DNA of 64,000 nucleotides from Stakelama sediminis (lineage in GTDB: Bacteria; Pseudomonadota; Alphaproteobacteria; Sphingomonadales; Sphingomonadaceae). A program made the translations under genes and the position numbers. The stretch spans positions 62,001 through 126,000 of the forward strand of contig NZ_JACIJI010000006.1 in NCBI RefSeq assembly GCF_014199335.1. The letters are read 5' to 3'. Shown here piece after piece: positions 56,167-64,000 of the stretch. The notes under the pieces are model-generated. The model searched no databases, was not told the DNA's origin, and saw nothing but the letters and a program-made list of their open reading frames with translations. How positions within the stretch are numbered: position 1 is the first letter of the stretch; every line of letters begins with the position of its first letter.

Positions 56167-57513
56167 ATGTCCGACCCCCAGCGGCTGACGAAGAAGATGA
56201 TCGTGGATGCGCGGCCGGTGCCCGGCAAGGTATCGTTCCTGTGGGACGGGGAGCTTCGCGGCTTTGGTTGCAAGATTGAGGGCGCCGGCACAAAATCCTT
56301 CATCCTTCAGTACCGGAACTCCGAGAAGCGAAAGCGCCGCATCGTCCTGGGCCGCTTTGGGGTCATGACCATCGAGCAGGCCCGTGACGAAGCGCGTATA
56401 AAGCTGGGCGATGTTGCTCGCGGCCTGGATCCTGCCGAGGAGAAGCGGGCTGCGCGGGATGGCCTTACGGTCGGCCAGCTATGCGATTGGTATCTGACTG
56501 AAGCGGCATCGGGACGCCTGCTAGGACGCAAACGAATGCCGATAAAGGCATCGACGCTCGGCATGGATCGAAGCCGTATCGAAACGCATATTCGTCCGCT
56601 GATAGGCCGGCGCAAGGTCGCGGCGGTGCGTCTTCCCGACATTGAGACGATGCAGCACGATATCGCCACCGGGAAAACGGCCAAGCCAAGGGGCGATGGC
56701 CGGGGCGGTGTGACACGAGGCGGCAGAGGCGTCGCAGCGCGATCGGTAACGACGCTGCACAGCATATTTGCGCATGCCAAGCGAGCGGGCCTGATCGACG
56801 CCAACCCCGCGTTGGGCGTCCGCAAGTTTCCGGACAACAAGAAAACACGCAGGCTGAGCACGGACGAGTTGCGGGCACTGGGTCAGGCACTGCGTGATGT
56901 AGCTGAGATCGAGCATCCGATTGGAATCGCCATCGTTCGGTTGCTTGCGCTCAGCGGTCTGCGATTGAACGAGGCTCAAGGCGTCGAGCGCAAGTGGGTC
57001 GCGAGCGAAGGCTATATTGCATTCGGGGACACGAAGACGGGGGCACAGATCCGCGTTATCGGCAGTCCGGCGCTAAAGCTCCTGCGCGAGCAACCCATTC
57101 ACGAAGGAAGCCCCTATGTGTTCCCATCCGATGGAGGAACGTCGCACTTCGTCGCTGCGGACGGCGTGTTCGGTCGCATCTGCCAAAGGCTCGGTTGGGG
57201 CGATGTAACAGCCCATACGCTGCGGCACACCTTCGGTAGCATCGCTGGCGAGATGGGCTATTCCGAGCTGACGATCGCGGCGATGCTTGGCCATGCCGCT
57301 GGCACTGTCACCGGCCGCTATGTGCATATCGACGAAGCGGTCAAATCAGCGATCGAGCGTGTTTCGACAGCGATCGCACTTTTGCTGGATAACCATGCCG
57401 AGGAAAAGAGTCAGACGGCTAATATCTTCTCGATAGCTGCCCCCACACTGCTGACCACGGGCGGTACACGATGGGGCGCGACCGTCTGCGTGCAACAGAG
57501 CCGAGCAGGCTAA
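56167..57513 (+). CDS. Tyrosine integrase (P4/DUF4102 type), intact
   Basis: Site-specific recombinase of 448 residues. DUF4102 arm-binding domain: LTKKMIVDARPVPGKVSFLWDG-type start, cited as SFLWDGELRGFGCKIEG. A core-binding SAM-like domain follows, and the catalytic domain keeps Arg (LSGLRLNEAQG), HTLRHTFGS, LGHAAG and the nucleophile Tyr in GRYVHIDEAV. It is clearly related to the broken integrase of island A, as expected for elements sharing one attachment site. It has a C-terminal extension of about 40 residues. Confidence 0.93.
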   Translation: MSDPQRLTKKMIVDARPVPGKVSFLWDGELRGFGCKIEGAGTKSFILQYRNSEKRKRRIVLGRFGVMTIEQARDEARIKLGDVARGLDPAEEKRAARDGLTVGQLCDWYLTEAASGRLLGRKRMPIKASTLGMDRSRIETHIRPLIGRRKVAAVRLPDIETMQHDIATGKTAKPRGDGRGGVTRGGRGVAARSVTTLHSIFAHAKRAGLIDANPALGVRKFPDNKKTRRLSTDELRALGQALRDVAEIEHPIGIAIVRLLALSGLRLNEAQGVERKWVASEGYIAFGDTKTGAQIRVIGSPALKLLREQPIHEGSPYVFPSDGGTSHFVAADGVFGRICQRLGWGDVTAHTLRHTFGSIAGEMGYSELTIAAMLGHAAGTVTGRYVHIDEAVKSAIERVSTAIALLLDNHAEEKSQTANIFSIAAPTLLTTGGTRWGATVCVQQSRAG

Positions 57514-57668
57514 GCCATGACCGCAAACTATCCGATCGCACTCGCGGGCGACTGCGCAGCAATCAATTGTGGCGCGATTAACGCGATTCCGTTAGAGAGG
57601 ACGAAGGGGGAACAGGCCCGCTTCGCGCTCGGGCTGCGCTCTGGAATCTGGGAATGAAAGGAGCGCTG

Positions 57669-58661
57669 ATGTCGACAAAGCAGATCGTCGCGCTCCTTAG
57701 TTCGCATGTCGAAGGGGATCAGGAGCAGTTCCTGTCGATCGCGCTGCAAATCGCAGCGCAGCAGGCGCGACAAGGTAATGAGGAAGATGCCAACCGACTG
57801 AAGCGGCTGGTGCAGAGGGCTCGCGAGCGGACCGCCGGCGCGCCTTCGGGCCAGACGCCAATACCGCTCGCCCGGCCGCGTGGTGAGTTGCAGGGACTGG
57901 TCGAAAGCGTCTATCCGAAGATCAAGCTCGACAGCATGGTCCTCGCCGACGAGGTGCTGTCACGCCTGCAGCGGGTCGTGCGCGAGCAGGCCGAGCGGAC
58001 GACGCTGCGCGACCATGGCCAGATCCCGGCCACGCATCTGCTGTTGGTCGGACCGCCGGGAACCGGCAAGACCATGACGGCGTCAGCGATCGCAGGTGAA
58101 CTGCGACTGCCGTTGTTTACCGTGCGTCTCGATGCCCTGTTCAGCCGCTTTTTTGGCGAGACCGCCGGCAAGCTTCGCCTGCTTTTCGATCAAATCGCTC
58201 AAATGCGCGGCGTCTATCTACTTGACGAATTCGATGCGATTGGCGCGCGGCGCGGTGATCCCAATGATGTCGGCGAGATCCGCCGCGTGCTGAATTCGGT
58301 GCTATCCTTCATGGAGGAACCCAACGCCACCGACAGCATCGTGATCGCCGCCACCAACCATGTCGAGATCCTCGACAAGGCGCTTGCGCGCCGGTTCGAT
58401 GAGGTCATTGAATATGCGCCGCCGGATAGCGATGCGGCGCGCAAGATCCTGACCCGCCGGATGGGCAAGCTGCGGCTGACCGCCAAGGCCTGGTCGTCGA
58501 TCGTGCCGCTGACCGAGGGTCTGAGCCAGGGCGAACTGGTGCGGGCGGCAGACTCGGTCGTCAAAGATGCCATTCTCGAGGGTGCGACCAGCATCGCTCC
58601 GGATAACCTGAGGCGTGCGCTTCAGGATCGCCAGTCGTTCCAGCGGCGCTTCCATCGCTAG
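57669..58661 (+). CDS. ietA: AAA+ ATPase, IetA-like
   Basis: A 330-residue AAA+ protein. A helical N-terminal region (LSSHVEGDQEQFLSIALQIAAQQARQG) precedes a Walker A GPPGTGKT (Lys134), Walker B YLLDEFD (Asp186, Glu187), sensor 1 IAATNH and an Arg finger in ARRFDE. The ATG at 57669 follows AAGGAG; an ATG at 57654 is less likely. With the protease downstream it matches the two-gene IetAS anti-phage architecture as I recall it from the 2020 survey of Gao and colleagues. It probably acts as an unfoldase or switch for the protease. No exact homologue search was possible. Confidence 0.82.
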   Translation: MSTKQIVALLSSHVEGDQEQFLSIALQIAAQQARQGNEEDANRLKRLVQRARERTAGAPSGQTPIPLARPRGELQGLVESVYPKIKLDSMVLADEVLSRLQRVVREQAERTTLRDHGQIPATHLLLVGPPGTGKTMTASAIAGELRLPLFTVRLDALFSRFFGETAGKLRLLFDQIAQMRGVYLLDEFDAIGARRGDPNDVGEIRRVLNSVLSFMEEPNATDSIVIAATNHVEILDKALARRFDEVIEYAPPDSDAARKILTRRMGKLRLTAKAWSSIVPLTEGLSQGELVRAADSVVKDAILEGATSIAPDNLRRALQDRQSFQRRFHR

Positions 58662-58725
58662 AAAGACATCAGAACCACAGCGAGGAATGTCGACTTTTAC
58701 CGCGAATGACTGAAGTGAGGGGGCA

Positions 58726-61293
58726 ATGCCCAACGGGGATGGAAACGGGGGCCGCAGGCTCCCGCATATCGAGATCACGCGCTGGCGAGAAAGCGCTCAG
58801 TATGTGTACCCGCGCATGCGCCGCGATCAGCGCGATCGGCGGGAGGACCATCACGAGCATGCCGAGGTGCTGCTTGAGCAACTGACCCGCGCCCTTGGCG
58901 ACCTGCCCGCACGTGATCAGGATCAACGCATCGCGGTCGACGGGCTCAAGCGTGGAACGCTGGTCGAGGTCGAGACTATGGTGCCGACCGCTCGGGCCAA
59001 GGCCACCAAGACGCCGCCGCTGGACTTCCCCGGGCAGGAAATCGTCGTGCTGCGCTCCGAGCGCAACGAGGATCGCACCGAGACGGCAGTGGTGTTCGTG
59101 CCGGACGACGCGCGCGCCTTCCTGCAGAATCGGATCAGCGCTTATGGGTCCGAGAATCTCGGCAACCAGCCCCGTCCGGACGTTGACAAGTTTGAGGTCA
59201 TCGAGACGATCCGCGATGCTTCGGGTCGGTCGCTTCTGACCGCAGCACCGGACGAGCAGGATGAGCGTGGTTGGTGGGAGCTTTGGCTTCGCAGGCCGGA
59301 TACACAGCGCCCCGATCTCATCGCGAACGCCGTCGTCGAAGGTGTCCGTCGCGCCGGCCTCGACGTCCATCCCGAGCGGCTCACCTTCCCGGACACCGCG
59401 ATCATCTTCGCTCATGGCACCCAGAATGAGATTGTCGGGATCGCGGATCGGCTGAACGGCGCTATCAGCGAAATCCGTCCTGCCGCGGGCAGTATCGAGC
59501 CCTTCCTCGATCTCGGCGAGAATGGCCTCGGGCAACAGGCGTTGGTCGAGGACTATTCGGCGCGTGTCGATCCGCCTGCAGATGGCGCGCCCGTGGTCTG
59601 CGTCATCGATACGGGTGTCGCGGCCGCGCATCCCCTCGTTGCCCCGGGACTGACGGGGGCATGGACCGTCAACGATGCCTGGGGTACGGACGATCATGCC
59701 GGTGGCGGCGGTCACGGCACCGGTATGGCGGGGCTCGTGCTGCATGGCGACCTTGCGACGCCGATGGCCGATGGCCGACGCGTCCAGCTTCGCCATGCTG
59801 CCGAGTCGGTGAAGTTCCTGCCGCCGGCTGGCTTTCCGCCGAACGAGCCCGCTCGATACGGTATCATCACCCAATCGGCGGTGGCGGTGGCCGAGGTGGA
59901 GCGGCCCAATGTGCCGCGCAGCTTCTGCATCGCGACGTCTTCGGACCATTTCAACCCGGACGGGCCGTCAAGCTGGAGTGGTGCGCTCGATCAGATTTGT
60001 GCCGGCGCGATGCCCGGCGAGCGTCTGGATGGAGTGGCCGCCAAGGATCATCCCAAGCGACTGGTTTTCGTAGCGACCGGCAACATCGCGGGCGGTATGA
60101 AAGCAGATGTCGAGCAGCATCATTCGCTCGAAGATCCGTCGCAGAGCTGGAACGCGCTTTCGGTCGGCGGATACACCGCCAAGATCGGGCCCTCCGTCGA
60201 CAATCCTGAACTCAATCCCCTGGTAGGCGCGAATGAGAAAAGCCCGTTCAGCCGCGGATCGAAGCTGCTTCCCGCGGACCTGACGCCGATCAAGCCGGAG
60301 GTGCTGTTCGAGGCGGGCAATATGATGGTGGATGCCGGCGGCTTCTGCGCCTGGCACCCTGCAGTGTCGTTGCTCACGTCCGGCAAGGACGTTGCCGCAC
60401 AGCCGCTGGTGCCGTTCTGGGCAACGAGCGCCGCCACCGGAGTCGCCGGAAACTTCATAGGGCGATTGAAGGCCGGGTTACCGGAGCGGTGGCCCGAAAC
60501 CTACAGGGCGCTGACCGTCCATTCGGCGGAATGGCCGCAGCCGATCCGTTCGAAGCTGGTTGGCCGCGGCCGCAGCTGGCGCACGATATCGAAGGGCGAA
60601 AAGCAGCAGATCATGCGCGAGGTCGGATATGGCGTTCCCGACCTCGGGCGAGCGCTGGCATCGGCATCGAATGATGTGACGTTGCTCGTGGAAAGCGAGA
60701 TTCAGCCCTATGCGCTCGGCGCGGACGGTCGCGGCGCGGTGTTCAACGAGGTCCATTTCTTCGCGTTGCCTTGGCCACGCGCCGCGCTCGAGGCGCTGGA
60801 GAATGCGGCCGTCACGATGAAGGTGACACTGTCCTATTTCATCGAGCCCAATCTCACGGGACGCGCGGCGACGCGGCCAGATACCTATCGCTCGTTCGGG
60901 CTGCGGTTCGCCATCAAGAAGCGCACCGAAACGGCGGCCGACTTCCGGCGGCGTTTGAGCAATGCGCCGGGCGAGCGCGCCGAGAATGACGGTGAAGCGG
61001 ATTATTGGCTGCTCGGCCCCCAGGCAATGCAGGCTGGCTCGCTCCATTGCGACCTTTGGCGAGGTCCTGCCATCGATCTCGCGGCGCATGACCAGATCGC
61101 GATTTTCCCCGTCGGTGGCTGGTGGAAATCGCATGTCGGGCAGCGGCGGATCAGCGACCGGGCGCGCTACACTTTGGCGATCTCGATTTCCGCGCCGGAT
61201 CAGGACGTGGATCTTTATGCTGAGATTGCGGCAGCGATCGAAGCACGTGTCGCAGCCGAAATCGCGGTAGGTGCCGCGCCCGGAGAGGGATGA
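58726..61293 (+). CDS. ietS: S8 (subtilisin-like) peptidase, IetS-like
   Basis: Large serine protease of 855 residues without a signal peptide, so cytoplasmic. The catalytic triad is Asp295 (VCVIDTGVAAAHPLV), His330 (GGGGHGTGMAGL) and Ser568 (WATSAATGVAGNF), with the oxyanion Asn453 (FVATGNIAGG). About 290 residues precede the catalytic domain, starting LPHIEITRWRESAQYVYPRM, and about 260 follow. Close pairing with the AAA+ gene (64 bp) is the IetAS signature. It may be activated on phage infection; target proteins unknown. Confidence 0.85.
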   Translation: MPNGDGNGGRRLPHIEITRWRESAQYVYPRMRRDQRDRREDHHEHAEVLLEQLTRALGDLPARDQDQRIAVDGLKRGTLVEVETMVPTARAKATKTPPLDFPGQEIVVLRSERNEDRTETAVVFVPDDARAFLQNRISAYGSENLGNQPRPDVDKFEVIETIRDASGRSLLTAAPDEQDERGWWELWLRRPDTQRPDLIANAVVEGVRRAGLDVHPERLTFPDTAIIFAHGTQNEIVGIADRLNGAISEIRPAAGSIEPFLDLGENGLGQQALVEDYSARVDPPADGAPVVCVIDTGVAAAHPLVAPGLTGAWTVNDAWGTDDHAGGGGHGTGMAGLVLHGDLATPMADGRRVQLRHAAESVKFLPPAGFPPNEPARYGIITQSAVAVAEVERPNVPRSFCIATSSDHFNPDGPSSWSGALDQICAGAMPGERLDGVAAKDHPKRLVFVATGNIAGGMKADVEQHHSLEDPSQSWNALSVGGYTAKIGPSVDNPELNPLVGANEKSPFSRGSKLLPADLTPIKPEVLFEAGNMMVDAGGFCAWHPAVSLLTSGKDVAAQPLVPFWATSAATGVAGNFIGRLKAGLPERWPETYRALTVHSAEWPQPIRSKLVGRGRSWRTISKGEKQQIMREVGYGVPDLGRALASASNDVTLLVESEIQPYALGADGRGAVFNEVHFFALPWPRAALEALENAAVTMKVTLSYFIEPNLTGRAATRPDTYRSFGLRFAIKKRTETAADFRRRLSNAPGERAENDGEADYWLLGPQAMQAGSLHCDLWRGPAIDLAAHDQIAIFPVGGWWKSHVGQRRISDRARYTLAISISAPDQDVDLYAEIAAAIEARVAAEIAVGAAPGEG

Positions 61294-61341
61294 TCACGGC
61301 CGCCGTTATGGCGCCGATAGGGTTCGAGCAATGCCGCCCTC

Positions 61342-61385
61342 GCGTCTGCGGCACCGGCGCCGCAGACGCCCGTGACAATTTTTTT
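61342..61385 (+). terminator. Hairpin with T-run after the protease gene
   Basis: Perfect 11-bp stem (arms GCGTCTGCGGC at 61342 and GCCGCAGACGC ending 61369) with a 6-base loop, then seven T at 61379-61385. The 9-base gap between stem and T-run is longer than in standard terminators, so it may terminate weakly or attenuate. It separates the IetAS-like pair from the next two genes. Confidence 0.55.
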
Positions 61386-61452
61386 CGCGGCGACCTTCCC
61401 GTTTTCCCGTCGAGCTCCGCAACGACATCGAAAGGATGGTGCGAGCAGCCCG

Positions 61453-61983
61453 ATGGCCGATACGGTTGAAACTCTCTCCCTAGAGGAGGTCGGACGGGTT
61501 CTGGGCCGGCTGCGCCAGCCCGACCTGCTGCGACTGGCTGCGCTTGCGCAGACCTGGGTGAGCGGATTACCGCGCCGTGACGCAGGGGACCTATTAAACG
61601 AAGCGCTCGCGCGCATCCTTTCCGGGCAGAGGCCTTGGCCGGCAGATGTCCCGCTTCCGGCGTTCCTGTCACAGGTGATGCGTAGCATCGCCAGCCAATG
61701 GCGGCATGAGGATATTCGCGAGCCGCTCGCCGCGGAAACAGACGAGATCGGCAACGATCCGCAGGAATATCGGGATGATTCTTTCGCCGACATGACAGAA
61801 CGAATGCGCGCGGCGCTTGCCGATGACCCGCCGGCGCTTGGAATCTTCAATCACATTCTCACCCAAACCAGCCGCAAACAGGCTTGCGACCAGCTACAGT
61901 TGAGCGCGACGGGCTATGATACGGCGCGCCGACGCATGATCCGCACCTTGCAGCGGCAGTTCAATCCCGGATGGATCCCATGA
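61453..61983 (+). CDS. Sigma-70-like (ECF-type) protein
   Basis: A 176-residue protein with sigma factor resemblance. The region 2-like part is DAGDLLNEALARIL followed by PLPAFLSQVMRSIASQWRHEDIRE. A region 4-like HTH near the C terminus reads SRKQACDQLQLSATGYDTARRRMIRTLQR. An acidic stretch lies between. The ATG at 61453 is chosen; a GTG at 61372 would include the T-run. It overlaps the helicase start by four bases. I propose it controls, or cooperates with, the helicase. DNA-binding but non-sigma function is possible. Confidence 0.6.
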   Translation: MADTVETLSLEEVGRVLGRLRQPDLLRLAALAQTWVSGLPRRDAGDLLNEALARILSGQRPWPADVPLPAFLSQVMRSIASQWRHEDIREPLAAETDEIGNDPQEYRDDSFADMTERMRAALADDPPALGIFNHILTQTSRKQACDQLQLSATGYDTARRRMIRTLQRQFNPGWIP

Positions 61984-64000
61984 CGACACCCCCCGATTCC
62001 GACCAGGTGCTGGCCCTCATCGCCGAGAGCATTCTCGAGGCGAGCGACGAAGAAATCCTTGAAGCCGCGCGCGCGCATGGCGTCGATGTCGAGGCCCTGG
62101 AACGCAAGGTGCGCGAGATCATCGCCGCCCGTCTCACGATCGCGCGCGCAGAACCGGTCCGTCCCCTCGCGATCGGCGAGACGGTGGCCCTGCGATCGGA
62201 TCCCGCGCGGATCGGGGTCATCACCGGCATCACGCCCAGCAATCGCGAGACGCGGCTGAGCATCTTCATCGATGGACGTCTGGAGACGCTCTATGCGAGC
62301 CAGGTGGTGCGCGCCGATCTGGCGCCCGGCGCGGTTCGGGCCACGCTCGACGAGTTCAACGCCCATTTGACGGCACTGCAGCTTGCCGATCCGAGCATGA
62401 CCAATCTCTATTCGCTGCAGGCGGGGCGGATTGACTTCATTCCCTATCAGTTTCGCCCGGTCCTGAAGTTCATCCGTGCCGATCGGCCGCGATTGCTCGT
62501 GGCGGACGAAGTCGGCGTGGGCAAGACGATCGAAGCGGGATTGCTGCTGCGCGAGCTTCAGGCGCGGCGGCCCCTCCGGTCAGTGATGGTCGTCTGCTCG
62601 AAGGCGCTCGTCGTCGAAGAGAAATGGCATCGCGAGATGCGGCGCTTCGACGAAGAGTTCGTCTCGCTCGGCAGCGACGACCTTCGCTACTGCCTCGACC
62701 AGTGCGATATCGAAGGAGAATGGCCGGATCGCTATGCGCGCGCTATTCTGCCCTTCTCGCTCGTGAACGAGAATCTTCTGCAGGGCTTCGTCAAGCGCGG
62801 TGGCGCGCGAGGCCCTGGTCTCAGCACGCTCGATGCACCCCCCCGCTTCGATCTTCTGATCGTTGATGAGGCGCACAATGCGCGCAACAGCGACACGAGC
62901 CTGCATCAGGGTCTTCGCATCCTCGCCGACAATGCCGAGGCCGTTGTGCTGATCACGGCAACGCCGGTTCAGTTGGGCACGGGCGACCTGTTCTCCCTGC
63001 TCAACCTGCTGCGGCCGGATCTCGTCATCGATCGGCCGACATTTGAACGGATGGCTGAACCGAATGAGGCGATCAACGCGGCTATCTCGGCAATCAGGGC
63101 AGCGGCGCCCGGCTGGCAGGATGCCGCCATTGGCGATCTGGAGAGCGCTGCGGCAACCCCTTGGGGCCAGGTGATGTTGGCGCCGTCGCCTGACTTCCGG
63201 AATCTGGTCACGGCGACACGCACCGCGACGACCGACGACGATCGAGTCCGGTTGATCCGTCCCGCCGAGGCGCTGCATAGCTTCTCATCGATGATCAGCC
63301 GCACCCGTAGGCGTGACATCGGCAATTTCACGAGCCGCAAGGCGCAAACGGTCGAAGTGCCGTTCACGCCCGCGCAGCAGGCCGTCCACGACGATCTTCT
63401 GGCGCTGCAGCGTGCCATCTACATGCGCACGCATGGCGCGGGCCCGCTGGGTTTTTTGATGACGACGATCCGGCGGCAAGCGGCGAGTTCGCTCCACGGG
63501 CTGGTGCCGTTTCTCGAAGACATCCTGTCGCGCCGGTTGAGTGATCTCGAACTGGTCGAGATGGGCGACGAGGACGAGCAGCCTGCCGACGACGAGATTG
63601 CGGCGATCCGCTCGGAGATTGCGGCGATCGTCGAACGTGCGCGGCAGTTGCCGGACGATGATCCGAAGTGCGCCAGGCTGGTCGATATCGTCGTGCAGAA
63701 GGGTGGCATGGCGAACCGGCGCCTGCTCGTCTTCAGCTCGTTCCGTCATACGCTCTTCTATCTTGAGCAGACGATGCGCGCGCGGGGCATCCGGGTGGGC
63801 CTGATCCATGGCGGGGTAGGCGATGACGAGCGTCGGTCGCTGCGCAAGAGGTTCGCGCTGCCGCCGGAACAGGCGGATGCGATCGACGTGCTGCTGTCTT
63901 CGGAGGTCGGATCGGAAGGGCTCGACTTCCAGTTCTGCGATGCGCTGGTCAATTACGACATCCCCTGGAACCCTATGCGGATCGAGCAACGGATTGGCCG
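61980..64000 (+). CDS. SNF2/HepA-like helicase, 3' end beyond window
   Basis: Partial: 673 residues visible, no stop. A small N-terminal segment (about residues 1-45) precedes an SH3/Tudor-like module of the RapA type (IGETVALRSDPARIGVITGI, then IDGRLETLYASQVV). The superfamily 2 core has motif I DEVGVGKTIEAG (Lys182), motif II DEAH (296-299), motif III LITATPVQ and motifs V-VI SSEVGSEGLDF and NPMRIEQRIGR. Such ATPases remodel or translocate on nucleic acid, and occur in DISARM (DrmD) and other defence loci. It overlaps the sigma-like gene as ATGA. Confidence 0.85.
   Translation, partial: MTTPPDSDQVLALIAESILEASDEEILEAARAHGVDVEALERKVREIIAARLTIARAEPVRPLAIGETVALRSDPARIGVITGITPSNRETRLSIFIDGRLETLYASQVVRADLAPGAVRATLDEFNAHLTALQLADPSMTNLYSLQAGRIDFIPYQFRPVLKFIRADRPRLLVADEVGVGKTIEAGLLLRELQARRPLRSVMVVCSKALVVEEKWHREMRRFDEEFVSLGSDDLRYCLDQCDIEGEWPDRYARAILPFSLVNENLLQGFVKRGGARGPGLSTLDAPPRFDLLIVDEAHNARNSDTSLHQGLRILADNAEAVVLITATPVQLGTGDLFSLLNLLRPDLVIDRPTFERMAEPNEAINAAISAIRAAAPGWQDAAIGDLESAAATPWGQVMLAPSPDFRNLVTATRTATTDDDRVRLIRPAEALHSFSSMISRTRRRDIGNFTSRKAQTVEVPFTPAQQAVHDDLLALQRAIYMRTHGAGPLGFLMTTIRRQAASSLHGLVPFLEDILSRRLSDLELVEMGDEDEQPADDEIAAIRSEIAAIVERARQLPDDDPKCARLVDIVVQKGGMANRRLLVFSSFRHTLFYLEQTMRARGIRVGLIHGGVGDDERRSLRKRFALPPEQADAIDVLLSSEVGSEGLDFQFCDALVNYDIPWNPMRIEQRIG

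Larger units (their letters stand above)
55908..64000. mobile_element. Integrated island B (tRNA-Gly), partial; defence cargo
   Basis: Begins at attachment repeat 2 and runs off the window. It has an intact integrase, an ATPase/subtilisin pair of anti-phage type, and a sigma-like gene coupled to a SNF2/HepA-like helicase. The right border, with an intact tRNA-Gly on the minus strand, is predicted beyond 64000. Confidence 0.82.

Noticed and set aside
47689..64000. CRISPR array or phage structural genes in the islands
   Set aside because: No regularly spaced repeats and no capsid, tail, terminase or conjugation genes were found in this part.

Overview
The window is a GC-rich alphaproteobacterial chromosome segment, most likely from the Sphingomonadales (Sphingomonas or a close relative). 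The assignment rests on gene order (dnaQ-coaE-aroE-maf-ppsR next to hemE-hemJ-rho, then mnmE-mnmG-rsmG-parA-parB), on families typical of that clade (DUF1491, DUF3429, MmcB, a COG4223 Mic60-like protein beside hemC/hemD, a large TonB-dependent receptor), and on the density of four-base ATGA and TTGA gene overlaps. No phylogeny could be run.

Layout. Positions 1-333 hold the 5' part of a tRNA-Arg(CCG) cut by the window edge and a second, degenerate tRNA-Arg fragment. From 395 to 13543 a mostly minus-strand housekeeping block carries nth, dapB, era, rnc, lepB, mmcB, a cell-wall hydrolase, DUF1491, a thioesterase, ptsN, hpf, dnaQ, coaE, aroE, maf and ppsR, interrupted by a plus-strand sirtuin and an MHS-type transporter. 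Between ppsR and hemE (13544-13846) lies a strong chromosomal origin candidate: two exact DnaA boxes, one near-match, four GANTC sites and an AT-rich stretch. Rightward of it the genes turn to the plus strand: hemE, hemJ, rho, a TerC protein, mnmE, mnmG, rsmG, parA and parB, with three ParB sites (parS) at 20.2, 22.1 and 22.6 kb. Origin and partition system thus occupy one 11-kb block.

From 24.4 to 47.7 kb are ordinary core genes: two membrane proteins, rpmI-rplT, pheS-pheT, an SDR, a GNAT, mntP behind a yybP-ykoY (manganese) riboswitch, an epimerase, DedA, prfC, a TonB receptor/MFS transporter pair with a divergent TetR regulator, gpsA-tsaD, hemC-hemD-Mic60, and a glutaryl-CoA dehydrogenase/CoA-transferase pair.

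From 47.8 kb to the end the sequence is accessory. Two identical 49-bp direct repeats (47801-47849 and 55908-55956) are 3' fragments of a tRNA-Gly(GCC) gene. Each is followed by a P4-type tyrosine integrase, indicating two islands integrated in tandem at one tRNA. Island A (8.1 kb) has an integrase broken by an amber codon, a HigBA-like toxin-antitoxin pair, a frameshifted HipB-like regulator without hipA, and three divergent regulator/target cassettes (AraC/alcohol dehydrogenase, YafY/VOC, MarR/membrane protein), two with clear palindromic operators. Island B has an intact integrase and carries a AAA+ ATPase/subtilisin-like protease pair resembling the IetAS anti-phage system, then a sigma-70-like protein translationally coupled to a large HepA/SNF2-type helicase that runs off the window. 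The last pair, whose partners lie beyond 64 kb, is the best candidate for an undescribed defence module.
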